Part shown: piece by piece, positions 17,153 to 25,882 of the stretch
How the letters are laid out: every line of letters begins with the position of its first letter
How positions within the stretch are numbered: the first letter of the stretch is position 1
DNA from: Planotetraspora mira
GTDB taxonomy: Bacteria; Actinomycetota; Actinomycetes; Streptosporangiales; Streptosporangiaceae
Direction of reading: 5' to 3'
DNA length: 64,000 nucleotides
NCBI RefSeq assembly: GCF_016863275.1
Contig: NZ_BOOO01000017.1
Span: forward strand, 124,001 to 188,000
Made by a program: the position numbers and the translations under genes
Notes under the pieces: model-generated
Database searches by the model: none
Told to the model about the DNA's origin: nothing
The model's input: the letters and a program-made list of their open reading frames with translations, nothing else

Positions 17153-17722
17153 ATCAAATCTCCTTCGATGAGGGGGCAGAGCCGGAATCCGCACTGCACG
17201 GATTCCGCGTCGCCGCAATGAGCCCATCCGGAGATGACCGGCCAAACAGCAGTGCACCCGTCGGATACATCCCGTCAGGTGCACATAGAGTTCTATGGGT
17301 ACCACAACTGCAACTGCCGGAGAGCTTACCAGGCATCGGGCCGGTCGCGAAAGCGACCCGTTCCATCACCCACCGTGACCACTCACTCGCACTCGCGAGA
17401 GGCCCGGACCAGCCGCCGGCGGCGTACCTCCAGAAGTCCCGCATCGCGGTCGGCGGGGTCGGTCCGGCCAGCTCCAGCTGGGTGGGCAGGATGGTGATCA
17501 CGCCGGTGGACGCGGTGATGTGCGCCGCCGTTCCCGTGCCGGACGAGAGCTCAGGTGACGGGCTCTTCCCACGCAACGGCGCCAGGTGATCGGGCCGACC
17601 CTCCAGGAGGCCGCGCCGCGTTCGCTCCTCGACGCGGGATTTCCGCGATCTCATGACGGCGGGACGCCCGAGCCGCGATCATGCTGGAGTTACAACTCGA
17701 AGCCGATCACTGGAGGATGTCC
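17153..17722. other. 570-bp region without a supportable gene
   Basis: This is the leader side of cspA and the upstream side of the small membrane-protein gene. Frames at 17154-17654 (minus) and 17218-17589 (plus) are open, but their translations show no recognisable family, are rich in Ser/Pro/Arg shadow composition and overlap each other. It probably holds a long cspA 5' untranslated region and promoters. No repeat or RNA structure was recognised. Confidence 0.5.
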
Positions 17723-18154
17723 GTGCGACTCCCGCGATCCCTTTCGGGGTGGACCATGGCGGTGTTCGGGGCCATGGCCCTGGTGCTCGGCCTGGTCGGG
17801 CTCGTGGCGCCCGACGTGCAACTGGCCATGCTCGACTTCGTGGCCGTCGACCCGGGGCAGCGCGCCTCAGGCGACTACACGCGGGTCTTCATGACCGCCT
17901 CGTCGATGGCGTCCGTGAACATGGGCGTCTACTACGTCCTGGCCGCGGCCGTCGACTTCCGGGCGTTCTTCTTCTGGACCGTCCCCTTCCGGCTGGTCAC
18001 CTTCACGGTCTTCACCACGCTCGTGCTGACGGACGTGGCGCCGGGCAGCTTCGTCGGCGTCGGGCTCTGGGAGGGCGTGGGCGCGCTGATCACCGGTGCG
18101 GCGTTGTGGCGGGAACGCCGGGCACGGGCCGCAGGCGACGCCGTTCTCGCGTAA
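17723..18154 (+). CDS. Small membrane protein of unknown function (about four membrane segments)
   Basis: About 143 residues. Hydrophobic stretches are visible at MAVFGAMALVLGLVGLV, ASVNMGVYYVLAAAV, LVTFTVFTTLVLT and a C-terminal WEGVGALITGAALW; the tail RERRARAAGD is basic and probably cytosolic. No family was recognised. GGAGG at 17712-17716 is well placed for GTG 17723 and too close for ATG 17717, which decides the start. It appears monocistronic; the next gene is on the other strand. Confidence 0.6.
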   Translation: MRLPRSLSGWTMAVFGAMALVLGLVGLVAPDVQLAMLDFVAVDPGQRASGDYTRVFMTASSMASVNMGVYYVLAAAVDFRAFFFWTVPFRLVTFTVFTTLVLTDVAPGSFVGVGLWEGVGALITGAALWRERRARAAGDAVLA

Positions 18155-18237
18155 CGGGACGTCGTCGCTGAGGGCCGTAGTGGCCCCGCCCGCGTTCGCG
18201 CGGGGCCGATCGGACCCGTCGGGACCAGGCCGACCAG

Positions 18238-19203
18238 TCAGCGGATGGGCAGGGTGCCCTCCACGTGTGGCAGCACCTCGGCGGCGATCAGTTCCAAGTG
18301 ATCGAGGTCGGTCATGTCGATCAGGCGCAGGTGCACCCGGGTGGTGCCGATCGCGGCGAATTCGCCGATCCGCTCGACGAGTTGTGCGGGTGAACCGATC
18401 ACCGGGTCCTCCGGAGGCAGCGCGCTCGGCACGTGCAGAGGAGCGGCCCGGCGCCGGGCTTCGGCGTCGTCGCGTCCGATCGCGACGACGATGCCCGCGG
18501 AGAGCGTCACCGGCGCGCGGCCGGTCTCGACCCTGCCGGTGCGCTCACTGGCCTCGATCACACGCTCATAGGCCTCGGCGGTCTCCCCCACGCTCTTGAA
18601 CGGCATGTTGAACTCGTCGGCGTAACGAGCGGCCAACTCCGGGGTGCGCTTCGGCCCCCGGCCGCCGACGATGATCGGCGGGCCGGGCACCTGCGCCGGC
18701 TTGGGCAGCGCCGGTGCGTCGACCAGCCGGTAGTGGTCGCCCTCAAAGGTGAACCGCCCTCCGGGCGGGGTCGCCCACAGCCCGCTCACGATGGCGAGTT
18801 GCTCCTCCAGGCGATCGAAGCGTTCGCCGAGCCGGGGAAACGGGATGCCGAGCGAGGTGTGCTCCCGCTCGTACCAGCCCGCGCCGATGCCCAACTCGAC
18901 CCGGCCGCCGCTCATCTGATCCACCTGCGCGACGATCACCGCCAGCGGCCCGGGCAGCCGGAAGGTCGCCGAGGCGACCAGCGTGCCGAGCCGGATCCGG
19001 GAGGTCTCCCTGGCCAGTCCGGCCAACGTCACCCAGGCGTCCGTCGGGCCGGGCTCACCGCCGTCCGGCCCCATCGACTGGTAGTGGTCGGCGCGGAGGA
19101 AGCCCTCAAATCCGCCGTCCTCGGCCAGCCGGGCCATCCGCAACTGGTCGTCGTAAGTGGCGCCACGGTGGGGTTCGGTGAAGACACACACGCGCATGCT
19201 CAT
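18238..19203 (-). CDS. LLM class F420-dependent oxidoreductase
   Basis: A 321-residue luciferase-like TIM barrel. It starts MSMRVCVFTEP and contains RMARLAEDGGFEGFLRADHY, ETSRIRLGTLVASATFRLPG (less the last G within the barrel core), VELGIGAGWYEREH and PPIIVGGRGPKRTPELAA, all typical of the F420-dependent branch. The ATG at 19203 overlaps the stop of the ABC ATPase gene (ATGA), so the two are translationally coupled. Genes of this type beside SsuABC/NMT1-like importers often oxidise the imported small molecule (sulfonate, heterocycle). The substrate is not determined. Confidence 0.88.
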   Translation of the reverse strand: MSMRVCVFTEPHRGATYDDQLRMARLAEDGGFEGFLRADHYQSMGPDGGEPGPTDAWVTLAGLARETSRIRLGTLVASATFRLPGPLAVIVAQVDQMSGGRVELGIGAGWYEREHTSLGIPFPRLGERFDRLEEQLAIVSGLWATPPGGRFTFEGDHYRLVDAPALPKPAQVPGPPIIVGGRGPKRTPELAARYADEFNMPFKSVGETAEAYERVIEASERTGRVETGRAPVTLSAGIVVAIGRDDAEARRRAAPLHVPSALPPEDPVIGSPAQLVERIGEFAAIGTTRVHLRLIDMTDLDHLELIAAEVLPHVEGTLPIR

Positions 19204-19985
19204 CGTCCTTTTTCCCCGGCCGCCGCCGGAGCGTCGCGCTCCATCAGAAGTTCGTGCAGGTCCGCGCTGCATCGGGCGACCTGTTCCAGGTGCGCGTTCC
19301 GTCCAAGGCTGCGTGGCCGAGGGATGTCGACGTCGACCACCTTGCGGATCCGGCCCGGTCGCGGGCTGAGCACCACCACCCGGTCGGCCAGAAGCACCGC
19401 CTCGTCGATGGAGTGGGTGACGAAGACGATGGTGGCCGCGCCCTCCGTGTGGATGCGTTGCAGTTCCACCGACAACTCTTCACGGGTGAGCGCGTCCAGT
19501 GCGGAGAACGGCTCATCCATCAGCATCACCCGGGGACCGCCGATCAGCGATCGGCAGAGCGAGACCCGCTGCTGCATGCCACCGGACAATTCATGCGGCA
19601 GGCGCTTGTCGAAGCCGCCCAGGCCGACCATGTCCAGCAGTTCCCGGGCCCGTTCGCGATGCGCGGCGCGCCGCCAGCCGAAGATCTCCACCGGCAGCAG
19701 CACGTTGTCGATCACCGACCGCCAGGGCAGCAGCGCGGGCCGCTGGAACACCATCGCGATGTCGCGCCGGGCCTTGGTCACCCGCTCGCCCGCGACGGTG
19801 ATCTCGCCTTCTGTGACGGGCAGTAGACCGGCGATCAGCCGCAGAAGCGTGGATTTCCCGCATCCAGATCGGCCGACGATCGCGACGAACTCCCCCTCCG
19901 CCACATCCAGGTCGATGCCGCGCAGTGCCTCCACTTCTCCAGAGCGTCCGGTGAAGGTGCGGGAAACACCGGCTAGTCGGATCAT
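19200..19985 (-). CDS. ABC transporter ATP-binding protein (nitrate/sulfonate/thiamine-precursor type)
   Basis: A 261-residue ATPase. Walker A is VGRSGCGKSTLLRLIAG, the signature is LSGGMQQRVSL, Walker B is RVMLMDEPFSALD, and the H-loop is VFVTHSIDEAVLLADRVVVL. It is closest in style to SsuB/TauB/ThiZ. It pairs with the divergent lipoprotein and permease genes at 20234 and 21351. An overlap with the downstream LLM gene couples their translation. Confidence 0.93.
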   Translation of the reverse strand: MIRLAGVSRTFTGRSGEVEALRGIDLDVAEGEFVAIVGRSGCGKSTLLRLIAGLLPVTEGEITVAGERVTKARRDIAMVFQRPALLPWRSVIDNVLLPVEIFGWRRAAHRERARELLDMVGLGGFDKRLPHELSGGMQQRVSLCRSLIGGPRVMLMDEPFSALDALTREELSVELQRIHTEGAATIVFVTHSIDEAVLLADRVVVLSPRPGRIRKVVDVDIPRPRSLGRNAHLEQVARCSADLHELLMERDAPAAAGEKGR

Positions 19986-20233
19986 CGGGCAGGTTTCCCC
20001 TCCAGCGACGGCGGTTCACTCTCGTGAAATTATCCGAATTGCCCGGTAATGGCAGCTCGGGACACATAATGCCAGTTTCATAGTCAACTCGCATCTGACA
20101 CGAGCCGACACACCCATGATGATTTTTACGTACGCTGTCCGCGAGGCTCCCTCCACGGCCTCGCCCCTGGACCCGTCCCGTTCGAACCCCCTCCGGCTGG
20201 GCGAACCCCGCCGGTCGAAGAGAAACGGTGTTT

Positions 20234-21265
20234 ATGAGAAGGCTCACCCGTACGGCTGCCGTCGCGCTCACGGCCGGCCTGTTCGTCGCCGTAGCCGGTT
20301 GCGGAAATTCGGGCAATTCAGACAACGCTGCATCAAGTAATGGTGTCGGTAAAAATCTGGAGAAAGTGACCTACCTGACTTCATTCGGCAATTTCGGTCG
20401 TGACGCGTACGCCTGGGTCGCGAAGGAAAAGGGTTTCTTCGCCGAGGCCGGGTTCGAAGTGGACATCAAGCCCGGGGGCGGCACCGGCGACAACATCACG
20501 AAGGTCGAGGCCGGCGCGGCCATGTTCACCCCGCTCGACCTCACCGGCGTCCTGCTGGCCCGCGGCAACGGCGGGGCCAAGGACGTCGTGGCGGTGGCCG
20601 GCATCCAGCAGAACACCATGGCCGCGATCATCAGCCTCGAGGGCAACCAGATCACCACTCCGAAGGATCTGGAGGGCAAGACGCTCGCCGACAGCCCCAG
20701 CTCGGTGGTGCGCAACCTGTTCCCCACGTACGCGAAGCTGGCAGGCGTCGACGCGACGAAGGTCACGTGGGTCAACGGCCAGCCGGCCAACCTGATCGGC
20801 CTGCTGGCGAGCGGGAAGGCGGCCGGCATCGGCCAGTTCGTCGTGGGCAAGCCGACCGTGGAATCCGTCGCCAAGGGCAAGAAGGCGGTGGTGCTGCCGT
20901 ACAGCGACGTGATGAGCGACCTCTACGGCAACGTGCTGGTCACCTCGGCGAAGATCGCCAAGGAGAACCCGGACATGGTCAAGCGCTTCACGGCTGCACT
21001 GATCAAGGGGCTCGTCTACAGCATCGACAACCCCAAGGAGTCGGGCGAGATCCTGCAGAAGAACGTCCCGGCCAGCGCGGCCGGACCGGCGGCCGCCGAG
21101 CTGGAGCTCATGGCCACGTTCGTCAGGCCGTCGGGCGCCACGATCGGCGCGATCGACGCCGACCGGGTCGCCGGCAGCATCAAGACCCTGCAGGACGCCG
21201 GCGCGATCCCAGCCGGTCTGACCCCTGACCAGCTCATCGACTCCAGCCTGACCCCGGCGGCCTGA
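20234..21265 (+). CDS. ABC transporter substrate-binding lipoprotein (SsuA/THI5-like)
   Basis: A 343-residue lipoprotein. The signal peptide MRRLTRTAAVALTAGLFVA ends in the lipobox VAGC, and a Ser/Asn-rich linker follows. The binding fold begins VTYLTSFGNFGRDAYAWVAK, then EKGFFAEAGFEVDIKPGGG, typical of the NMT1/THI5-SsuA group that binds pyrimidine precursors, sulfonates or similar small molecules. It is the first gene of the plus-strand part and diverges from the ATPase/LLM genes across 248 bases that are AT-richer than the surroundings. No TPP or FMN riboswitch was recognised there, so the ligand remains open. Confidence 0.9.
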   Translation: MRRLTRTAAVALTAGLFVAVAGCGNSGNSDNAASSNGVGKNLEKVTYLTSFGNFGRDAYAWVAKEKGFFAEAGFEVDIKPGGGTGDNITKVEAGAAMFTPLDLTGVLLARGNGGAKDVVAVAGIQQNTMAAIISLEGNQITTPKDLEGKTLADSPSSVVRNLFPTYAKLAGVDATKVTWVNGQPANLIGLLASGKAAGIGQFVVGKPTVESVAKGKKAVVLPYSDVMSDLYGNVLVTSAKIAKENPDMVKRFTAALIKGLVYSIDNPKESGEILQKNVPASAAGPAAAELELMATFVRPSGATIGAIDADRVAGSIKTLQDAGAIPAGLTPDQLIDSSLTPAA

Positions 21266-21276
21266 GCATTCCCCCG

Positions 21277-21305
21277 ACAGGTGCACCCACCGCGGGTGCA
21301 CCTGT
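21277..21305 (+). terminator. Perfect 12-bp hairpin between binding-protein and permease genes
   Basis: ACAGGTGCACCC (21277-21288), loop ACCGC and GGGTGCACCTGT (21294-21305) form a perfect stem 11 bases after the lipoprotein stop codon. Hairpins at this place in ABC operons act as partial terminators or mRNA stabilisers that give more binding protein than permease. That role is inferred from position. Confidence 0.75.
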
Positions 21306-21350
21306 GACGGCATCCGTTGAACGGCCGCGACAGCAGACAGAAGGCGTGAG

Positions 21351-22181
21351 ATGACCGAGGTGAGCGAGGCTCGGCCCCAGGTGCGCCAGGCGCCCCGCCG
21401 GCGCCGGCCCGGTGGCGGTGTGGCGTACACGGCGATGTGGCCGGTCCTCGGGGTGATCGTGGCGATCATCGGCTGGTGGCTCGTCACCGCCGCCTTCCGC
21501 CTTGTCCATCCGGCCGTGCTGCCGCCGCCGCAGGAGGTGCTGACCGCGTTCGAGGCGCGACCGGGGGAGCTGCTCGACGGACTCGGCGCGACCACGCTGG
21601 CGACGGTGATCGGCTTCCTGCTCTCCATGGCCGCGGGGATCCTGATCGGGATCGCGCTGGCCGCCTCTCGGACGATCGAGCGAATGTTCTCGCCGCTGCT
21701 GGTGGCGGTCAACGCGGTGCCGAAGATCGCGCTCGGGCCGTTGTTGGTCGTCTCGCTCGGCTGGGGGCAGCGGCCGATCCTGACCATGGTGATCCTGCTC
21801 AGCTTCTTTCCGATCGTGCTCTCCACCTCGACCGGGCTGACCACCACCCCCACCGACCTCGCGGAGCTCGCCAGATCTCTGGACGCGTCACGCTGGCAGG
21901 CGTTCCGCAAGGTACGGCTGCCGGCAGCGCTGCCGCAGATCTTCGTCGGCCTGAAGGTCGCCATGCCGCTGGCCGCGATCGGCGCGGTGATCGGCGAGTT
22001 CCAGGCCGGTGAGGGCGGGCTGGGCTACCAGATCGTGCAGTACAGCGGGATGGGCGACAGCGCCACAGCGTGGGCGGCGATCATCCTGGTCGGGACGATG
22101 AGCATCGTCCTCTATTTCGCCCTGGTGCTGGTGGAGCGGCTGGCGTTGCCGTGGGTGCGCGAAACCACGTCGGCCCGGTGA
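21351..22181 (+). CDS. ABC transporter permease (SsuC/ThiX-like)
   Basis: A 276-residue inner-membrane protein of the binding-protein-dependent transport family. It has an N-terminal membrane segment (VLGVIVAIIGWWLVTAAF), several further segments, and the cytosolic coupling EAA-type loop LARSLDASRWQAFRKVRLP with AALPQIFVGLKVAMPLAAIG after it. It forms the channel for the importer whose ATPase is encoded on the opposite strand at 19200. Confidence 0.92.
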   Translation: MTEVSEARPQVRQAPRRRRPGGGVAYTAMWPVLGVIVAIIGWWLVTAAFRLVHPAVLPPPQEVLTAFEARPGELLDGLGATTLATVIGFLLSMAAGILIGIALAASRTIERMFSPLLVAVNAVPKIALGPLLVVSLGWGQRPILTMVILLSFFPIVLSTSTGLTTTPTDLAELARSLDASRWQAFRKVRLPAALPQIFVGLKVAMPLAAIGAVIGEFQAGEGGLGYQIVQYSGMGDSATAWAAIILVGTMSIVLYFALVLVERLALPWVRETTSAR

Positions 22182-22315
22182 AAGCCCGCGGCCAAGCCGT
22201 TCAGACGCCCTTCCGAATGATGTTCCGTTCCTGTCCCGAGGCGTTCGTCATCGCCTGATGACCATTGGTGCACCCAGCTGTCAGCGCTGCACCCCTCACA
22301 GGAGACAGGCCCGCC

Positions 22316-24394
22316 ATGACCGGAATTGGTCGTCGACGTTTCCTCCAGCTCGCGGGCGGCACCGCCGCCTTCTCGCTGCTTCCCCAGACCATCGCCCGTG
22401 CCGCCGCCATCGCGCCCGCCGTACGAACCGGAACCCTGCAGGACGTCGAGCACATCGTCGTCCTGATGCAGGAGAACCGATCCTTCGACCACTACTTCGG
22501 CACGCTCCGCGGCGTGCGGGGCTTCGGCGACCCCCGCCCGGTCGTGCTGCCCAGCGGCAAGCCGGTCTGGTACCAGTCCAACGGCACGAAGGACGTGCTG
22601 CCGTTCCATCCGACCGCATCCAACATGGGCATGCAGTTCCTGCAGGACCTCAACCACGACTGGAACGGCGGCCACAAGGCCTGGAACCAGGGCAAGTACG
22701 ACCAGTGGGTTCCCGCCAAGACGGCCACGACCATGGCCTACCTCACGCGGGCCGACATCCCGTTCCACTACGCCCTGGCCGACGCCTTCACCATCTGCGA
22801 CGCCTACCACTGCTCCTTCATCGGGGCCACGGATCCCAACCGCTACTACATGTGGACCGGGTACACCGGCAACGACGGCGTCGGCGGCGGTCCGGTGCTC
22901 GGCAACGACGAGGCCGGCTACGGCTGGACGACCTACCCCGAACGACTCCAGCAGGCCGGCGTCTCCTGGAAGATCTACCAGGACGTCGGCGACGGCCTGA
23001 ACGCCGCCGGATCCTGGGGTTGGACCAGCGACCCCTACATCGGCAACTACGGCGACAACTCGCTGCTGTACTTCACCAAATACCGCAACGCCCGGCCGGG
23101 CGACCCGCTCTACGACAGGGCCCGGACGGGAACCCAGGTCAAGGCCGGCGGCGGGCTCTTCGACATCCTCAGGTCCGACGTCCTCAACGGCACGCTCCCG
23201 CAGGTGTCCTGGATCGCCGCGCCCGAGGCGTACACCGAGCACCCGAACTGGCCCGTGAACTACGGCGCCTGGTACATCGCCCAGGTGCTGGCCGCGCTGA
23301 CCGCCGACCCCGACGTGTGGAGCAAGACCGCCCTGCTCATCACCTACGACGAGAACGACGGCTTCTTCGATCACGTCGTCCCGCCCTACGCGCCGGGTTC
23401 CGCCGCGCAGGGGCTGTCGACCGCGGACGTCACCAAGGAGCTGTACACGAAGGCGGGCAGTTATGTGGCCGGGCCGTACGGCCTGGGCCAGCGCGTCCCG
23501 ATGATCGTCGTGTCGCCGTGGAGCAAGGGCGGCTGGGCCTGCTCCCAGACCTTCGACCACACCTCGATCATCCAGTTCATCGAGAAGCGGTTCGGCGTGC
23601 ACGAGCCGAACATCTCACCCTGGCGGCGGGCCGTCTGCGGCGACCTCACCAGCGCCTTCGACTTCGCGCAGACGGACGCCTCCCAGACGCCGCTGCCCGA
23701 CACCTCCGGCTACGCCCCGCCGGACCGCAAGCGGCACGCCGACTACGTCCCCACACCGCCGGCAACTCCCGTCCTGCCCAAGCAGGAGGCCGGGCTACGC
23801 CACACCCGGCCCCTGCCGTACGACCTGAAGGCCGACGGCAGGACCGACACCGCCGGCGGGACCTTCGCGGTCGACTTCGCCAGCCGGGGCGCGGCGGGCG
23901 CGACGTTCTACGTGACCTCGGCCAACGGGCTCGGCGGCCCCTGGACCTACACCGTGGAGGCGGGCAAGACCCTGACCGGCACCTGGACTCCGCCCAAGAA
24001 GAACCAGGGCGCCTACGACCTGTCGGCCTTCGGGCCCAACGGCTTCCTGCGTACATTCACCGGGCGCATTCCGGCGAAGGGCACGAACCCGGCGGCCCCT
24101 GAAGTCGCCGTCGGCTACGACGCCGCCCTCGGCAACGTCACGCTGACCCTCACCAACCGCGGGGGCGCCTCCTGCAGGGTCACCGTCACCGACGCGTACG
24201 GCGGCGCCGCCCCGGCGGCGTACCAGTTGGCGCCCAATGCCACCGTGGTGCACTCCGTGGTCCTGGGCGGCAGCTACGGCTGGTACGACCTGAAGGTCAC
24301 ATCCGACGCCGACTCCACCTTCGTGCGCCGCGTCGCCGGGCACGTGGAGACCGGCAGGCCCAGCATGAGCGACCCCAGGACCGTCACCGTCTGA
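22316..24394 (+). CDS. Tat-exported phospholipase C, phosphocholine-specific type
   Basis: A 692-residue secreted esterase of the acid-phosphatase/PLC superfamily. The Tat signal GRRRFLQLAGGTAAFSLLP is at the N terminus. Catalytic-domain motifs are VVLMQENRSFDHYFG near residue 45, CDAYHCSFIGATDPNR near residue 160, and LLITYDENDGFFDHVVPP near residue 340. Two C-terminal beta domains follow (LPYDLKADGRTDTAGG and VAVGYDAALGNVTLTLTN), as in non-haemolytic PlcN-type enzymes. It probably releases phosphocholine from lipids outside the cell. AGGAGA 10 bases upstream supports ATG 22316. Confidence 0.92.
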   Translation: MTGIGRRRFLQLAGGTAAFSLLPQTIARAAAIAPAVRTGTLQDVEHIVVLMQENRSFDHYFGTLRGVRGFGDPRPVVLPSGKPVWYQSNGTKDVLPFHPTASNMGMQFLQDLNHDWNGGHKAWNQGKYDQWVPAKTATTMAYLTRADIPFHYALADAFTICDAYHCSFIGATDPNRYYMWTGYTGNDGVGGGPVLGNDEAGYGWTTYPERLQQAGVSWKIYQDVGDGLNAAGSWGWTSDPYIGNYGDNSLLYFTKYRNARPGDPLYDRARTGTQVKAGGGLFDILRSDVLNGTLPQVSWIAAPEAYTEHPNWPVNYGAWYIAQVLAALTADPDVWSKTALLITYDENDGFFDHVVPPYAPGSAAQGLSTADVTKELYTKAGSYVAGPYGLGQRVPMIVVSPWSKGGWACSQTFDHTSIIQFIEKRFGVHEPNISPWRRAVCGDLTSAFDFAQTDASQTPLPDTSGYAPPDRKRHADYVPTPPATPVLPKQEAGLRHTRPLPYDLKADGRTDTAGGTFAVDFASRGAAGATFYVTSANGLGGPWTYTVEAGKTLTGTWTPPKKNQGAYDLSAFGPNGFLRTFTGRIPAKGTNPAAPEVAVGYDAALGNVTLTLTNRGGASCRVTVTDAYGGAAPAAYQLAPNATVVHSVVLGGSYGWYDLKVTSDADSTFVRRVAGHVETGRPSMSDPRTVTV

Positions 24395-24409
24395 GCGTCC
24401 CTCCCCCTC

Positions 24410-24443
24410 GGATGCCCGCACCCACTGTCACCCGCGGGCATCC
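24410..24443. terminator. Bidirectional hairpin between phospholipase C and APC permease genes
   Basis: GGATGCCCGC (24410-24419) and GCGGGCATCC (24434-24443) form a perfect 10-bp stem around a 14-base loop, between two convergent stop codons. It is a likely shared terminator. Confidence 0.75.
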
Positions 24444-24444
24444 G

Positions 24445-25704
24445 TCAAGGGCGAGCGCCGGCCGTTCGGCGCAGTCCGTAGACGGCCGCGCCCACGGCCA
24501 GCACCGCGGCCCCGGAGATGACCGAGGAGACCGGCAGAGCGAAGGCCAGGGCCAGGCAGCCGGCCAAACCGAGCGCGGGCACAATCCGCGGCGGCCGGCC
24601 CTCGGCCGGGGTGAGGGTCCAGGCGCTGGTGTTGGCGATGGCGTAGTACACCAGCACCCCGAAGGAGGAGAAACCGATCGCGCCACGCACGTCCACAGTC
24701 GCCGCAAGCACGGCGACGACGCCGCCGACAGCGAGCTCGGCGCGGTGAGGCACCTTGAACCGCGGATGGACGGCGGCCAGGGCATGCGGCAGATGCCGGT
24801 CGCGGGCCATGGCCAAGGTCGTGCGTGACACCCCGAGGATGAGCGCCAGCAGTGAGCCGAGCGCGGCCACCGCCGCCCCGGCGCGCACCACCGGCACCAG
24901 GCCGGGCAGCCCGGCGGCGCGGACCGCGTCGGCGAGCGGCGCCGTCGCCTCGCTCAGCCCGGTCCCGCCCAGTACGGCCAGTGCCGCGATCGCGACCGCC
25001 GCGTAGACGGCCAGCGTGATTCCCAGGGCGAGCGGGATCGCGCGCGGAATGACGCGGGCCGGGTCGCGGACCTCCTCGCCGAGGGTGGCGATGCGGGCAT
25101 ATCCCGCGAAGGCGAAGAACAACAGGCCTGCCGCCTGCAACACCCCGCCGAAGGTGACATCCCCTCCGATGGCCAGGCGCGCGGCGTCCGCCTCACCGGA
25201 GCCGAGGCCGCCGATCACCACCGCGGCGAGCACGACCAGGACCACCGCGACGATCACCCGGGTGAGCAGGGCGGACTTCCGCATCCCGGCGTAGTCGACC
25301 GCGGTCAGCGCCACCACCGCGGCCACCGCGACCGCGTGGGCCTGGCCGGGCCAGACGTACGAGCCGACGGTGAGCGCCATGGCGGCGCAGGAGGCGGTCT
25401 TCCCGACCACGAACGCCCACCCGGCCAGGTAGCCCCAGAAGTCCCCCAGCCGCTCACGACCATAGAGGTAGGTGCCGCCGGAAGCCGGATACCGGGCGGC
25501 CAGCCGGGCGGAGGAGGTCGCGTTGCAGTAGGCGACCACGGCGGCGAGGGCCAGACCGAGCAGCAGCCCCGACCCGGCGGCCTGCACCGCCGGCGCGAGG
25601 GCGGCGAAGATCCCGGCTCCGATCATCGCCCCCAGTCCGATCACCACGGCATCGGTCAGACCCAGGCGACGTTCCAGCGCGGAGTGGATCGGCGTCCCAG
25701 CCAT
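24445..25704 (-). CDS. APC superfamily amino acid permease
   Basis: About 419 residues with about 12 hydrophobic segments. The family's first-helix motif is GLGAMIGAGIFAALAPAVQAA (near residue 20, with the unwound GAGIF substrate site), followed by ARYPASGGTYLYGRERLG. It probably exchanges or imports an amino acid or polyamine using the proton gradient. GGAGGGG 8 bases before ATG 25704 fixes the start; the longer frame to 25728 is not needed. It appears monocistronic. Confidence 0.88.
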   Translation of the reverse strand: MAGTPIHSALERRLGLTDAVVIGLGAMIGAGIFAALAPAVQAAGSGLLLGLALAAVVAYCNATSSARLAARYPASGGTYLYGRERLGDFWGYLAGWAFVVGKTASCAAMALTVGSYVWPGQAHAVAVAAVVALTAVDYAGMRKSALLTRVIVAVVLVVLAAVVIGGLGSGEADAARLAIGGDVTFGGVLQAAGLLFFAFAGYARIATLGEEVRDPARVIPRAIPLALGITLAVYAAVAIAALAVLGGTGLSEATAPLADAVRAAGLPGLVPVVRAGAAVAALGSLLALILGVSRTTLAMARDRHLPHALAAVHPRFKVPHRAELAVGGVVAVLAATVDVRGAIGFSSFGVLVYYAIANTSAWTLTPAEGRPPRIVPALGLAGCLALAFALPVSSVISGAAVLAVGAAVYGLRRTAGARP

Positions 25705-25882
25705 TGGCCAACCCCTCCACCGGTGCAAAGCGTCTCCGACAGTTGGCGACGATACTCAAGGTGCGTGCGCGGGAACGCGGTCACCCCGGGCCGAGGAGGG
25801 TTCGAGAGGGGCGAGCCGCGACCGGCCGTTCCCTACCGGATGCGGTGTCTCCTCTGGGCGATGGCAGTGGTAGAACGGCCCC

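Noticed and set aside
17154-17654. Open frames on both strands between cspA and the small membrane protein
   Set aside because: No recognisable family, mutually overlapping and of shadow-like composition; a real small gene cannot be excluded but is not supported.
19986-20233. TPP or FMN riboswitch ahead of the SsuA/THI5-like lipoprotein gene
   Set aside because: I could not find the conserved core blocks of either aptamer; the AT-rich stretch is explained by divergent promoters.
22258-24102. 614-codon frame overlapping phospholipase C
   Set aside because: Arg/Pro/Gly-rich shadow frame; the neighbouring frame has a Tat signal and all PLC motifs.
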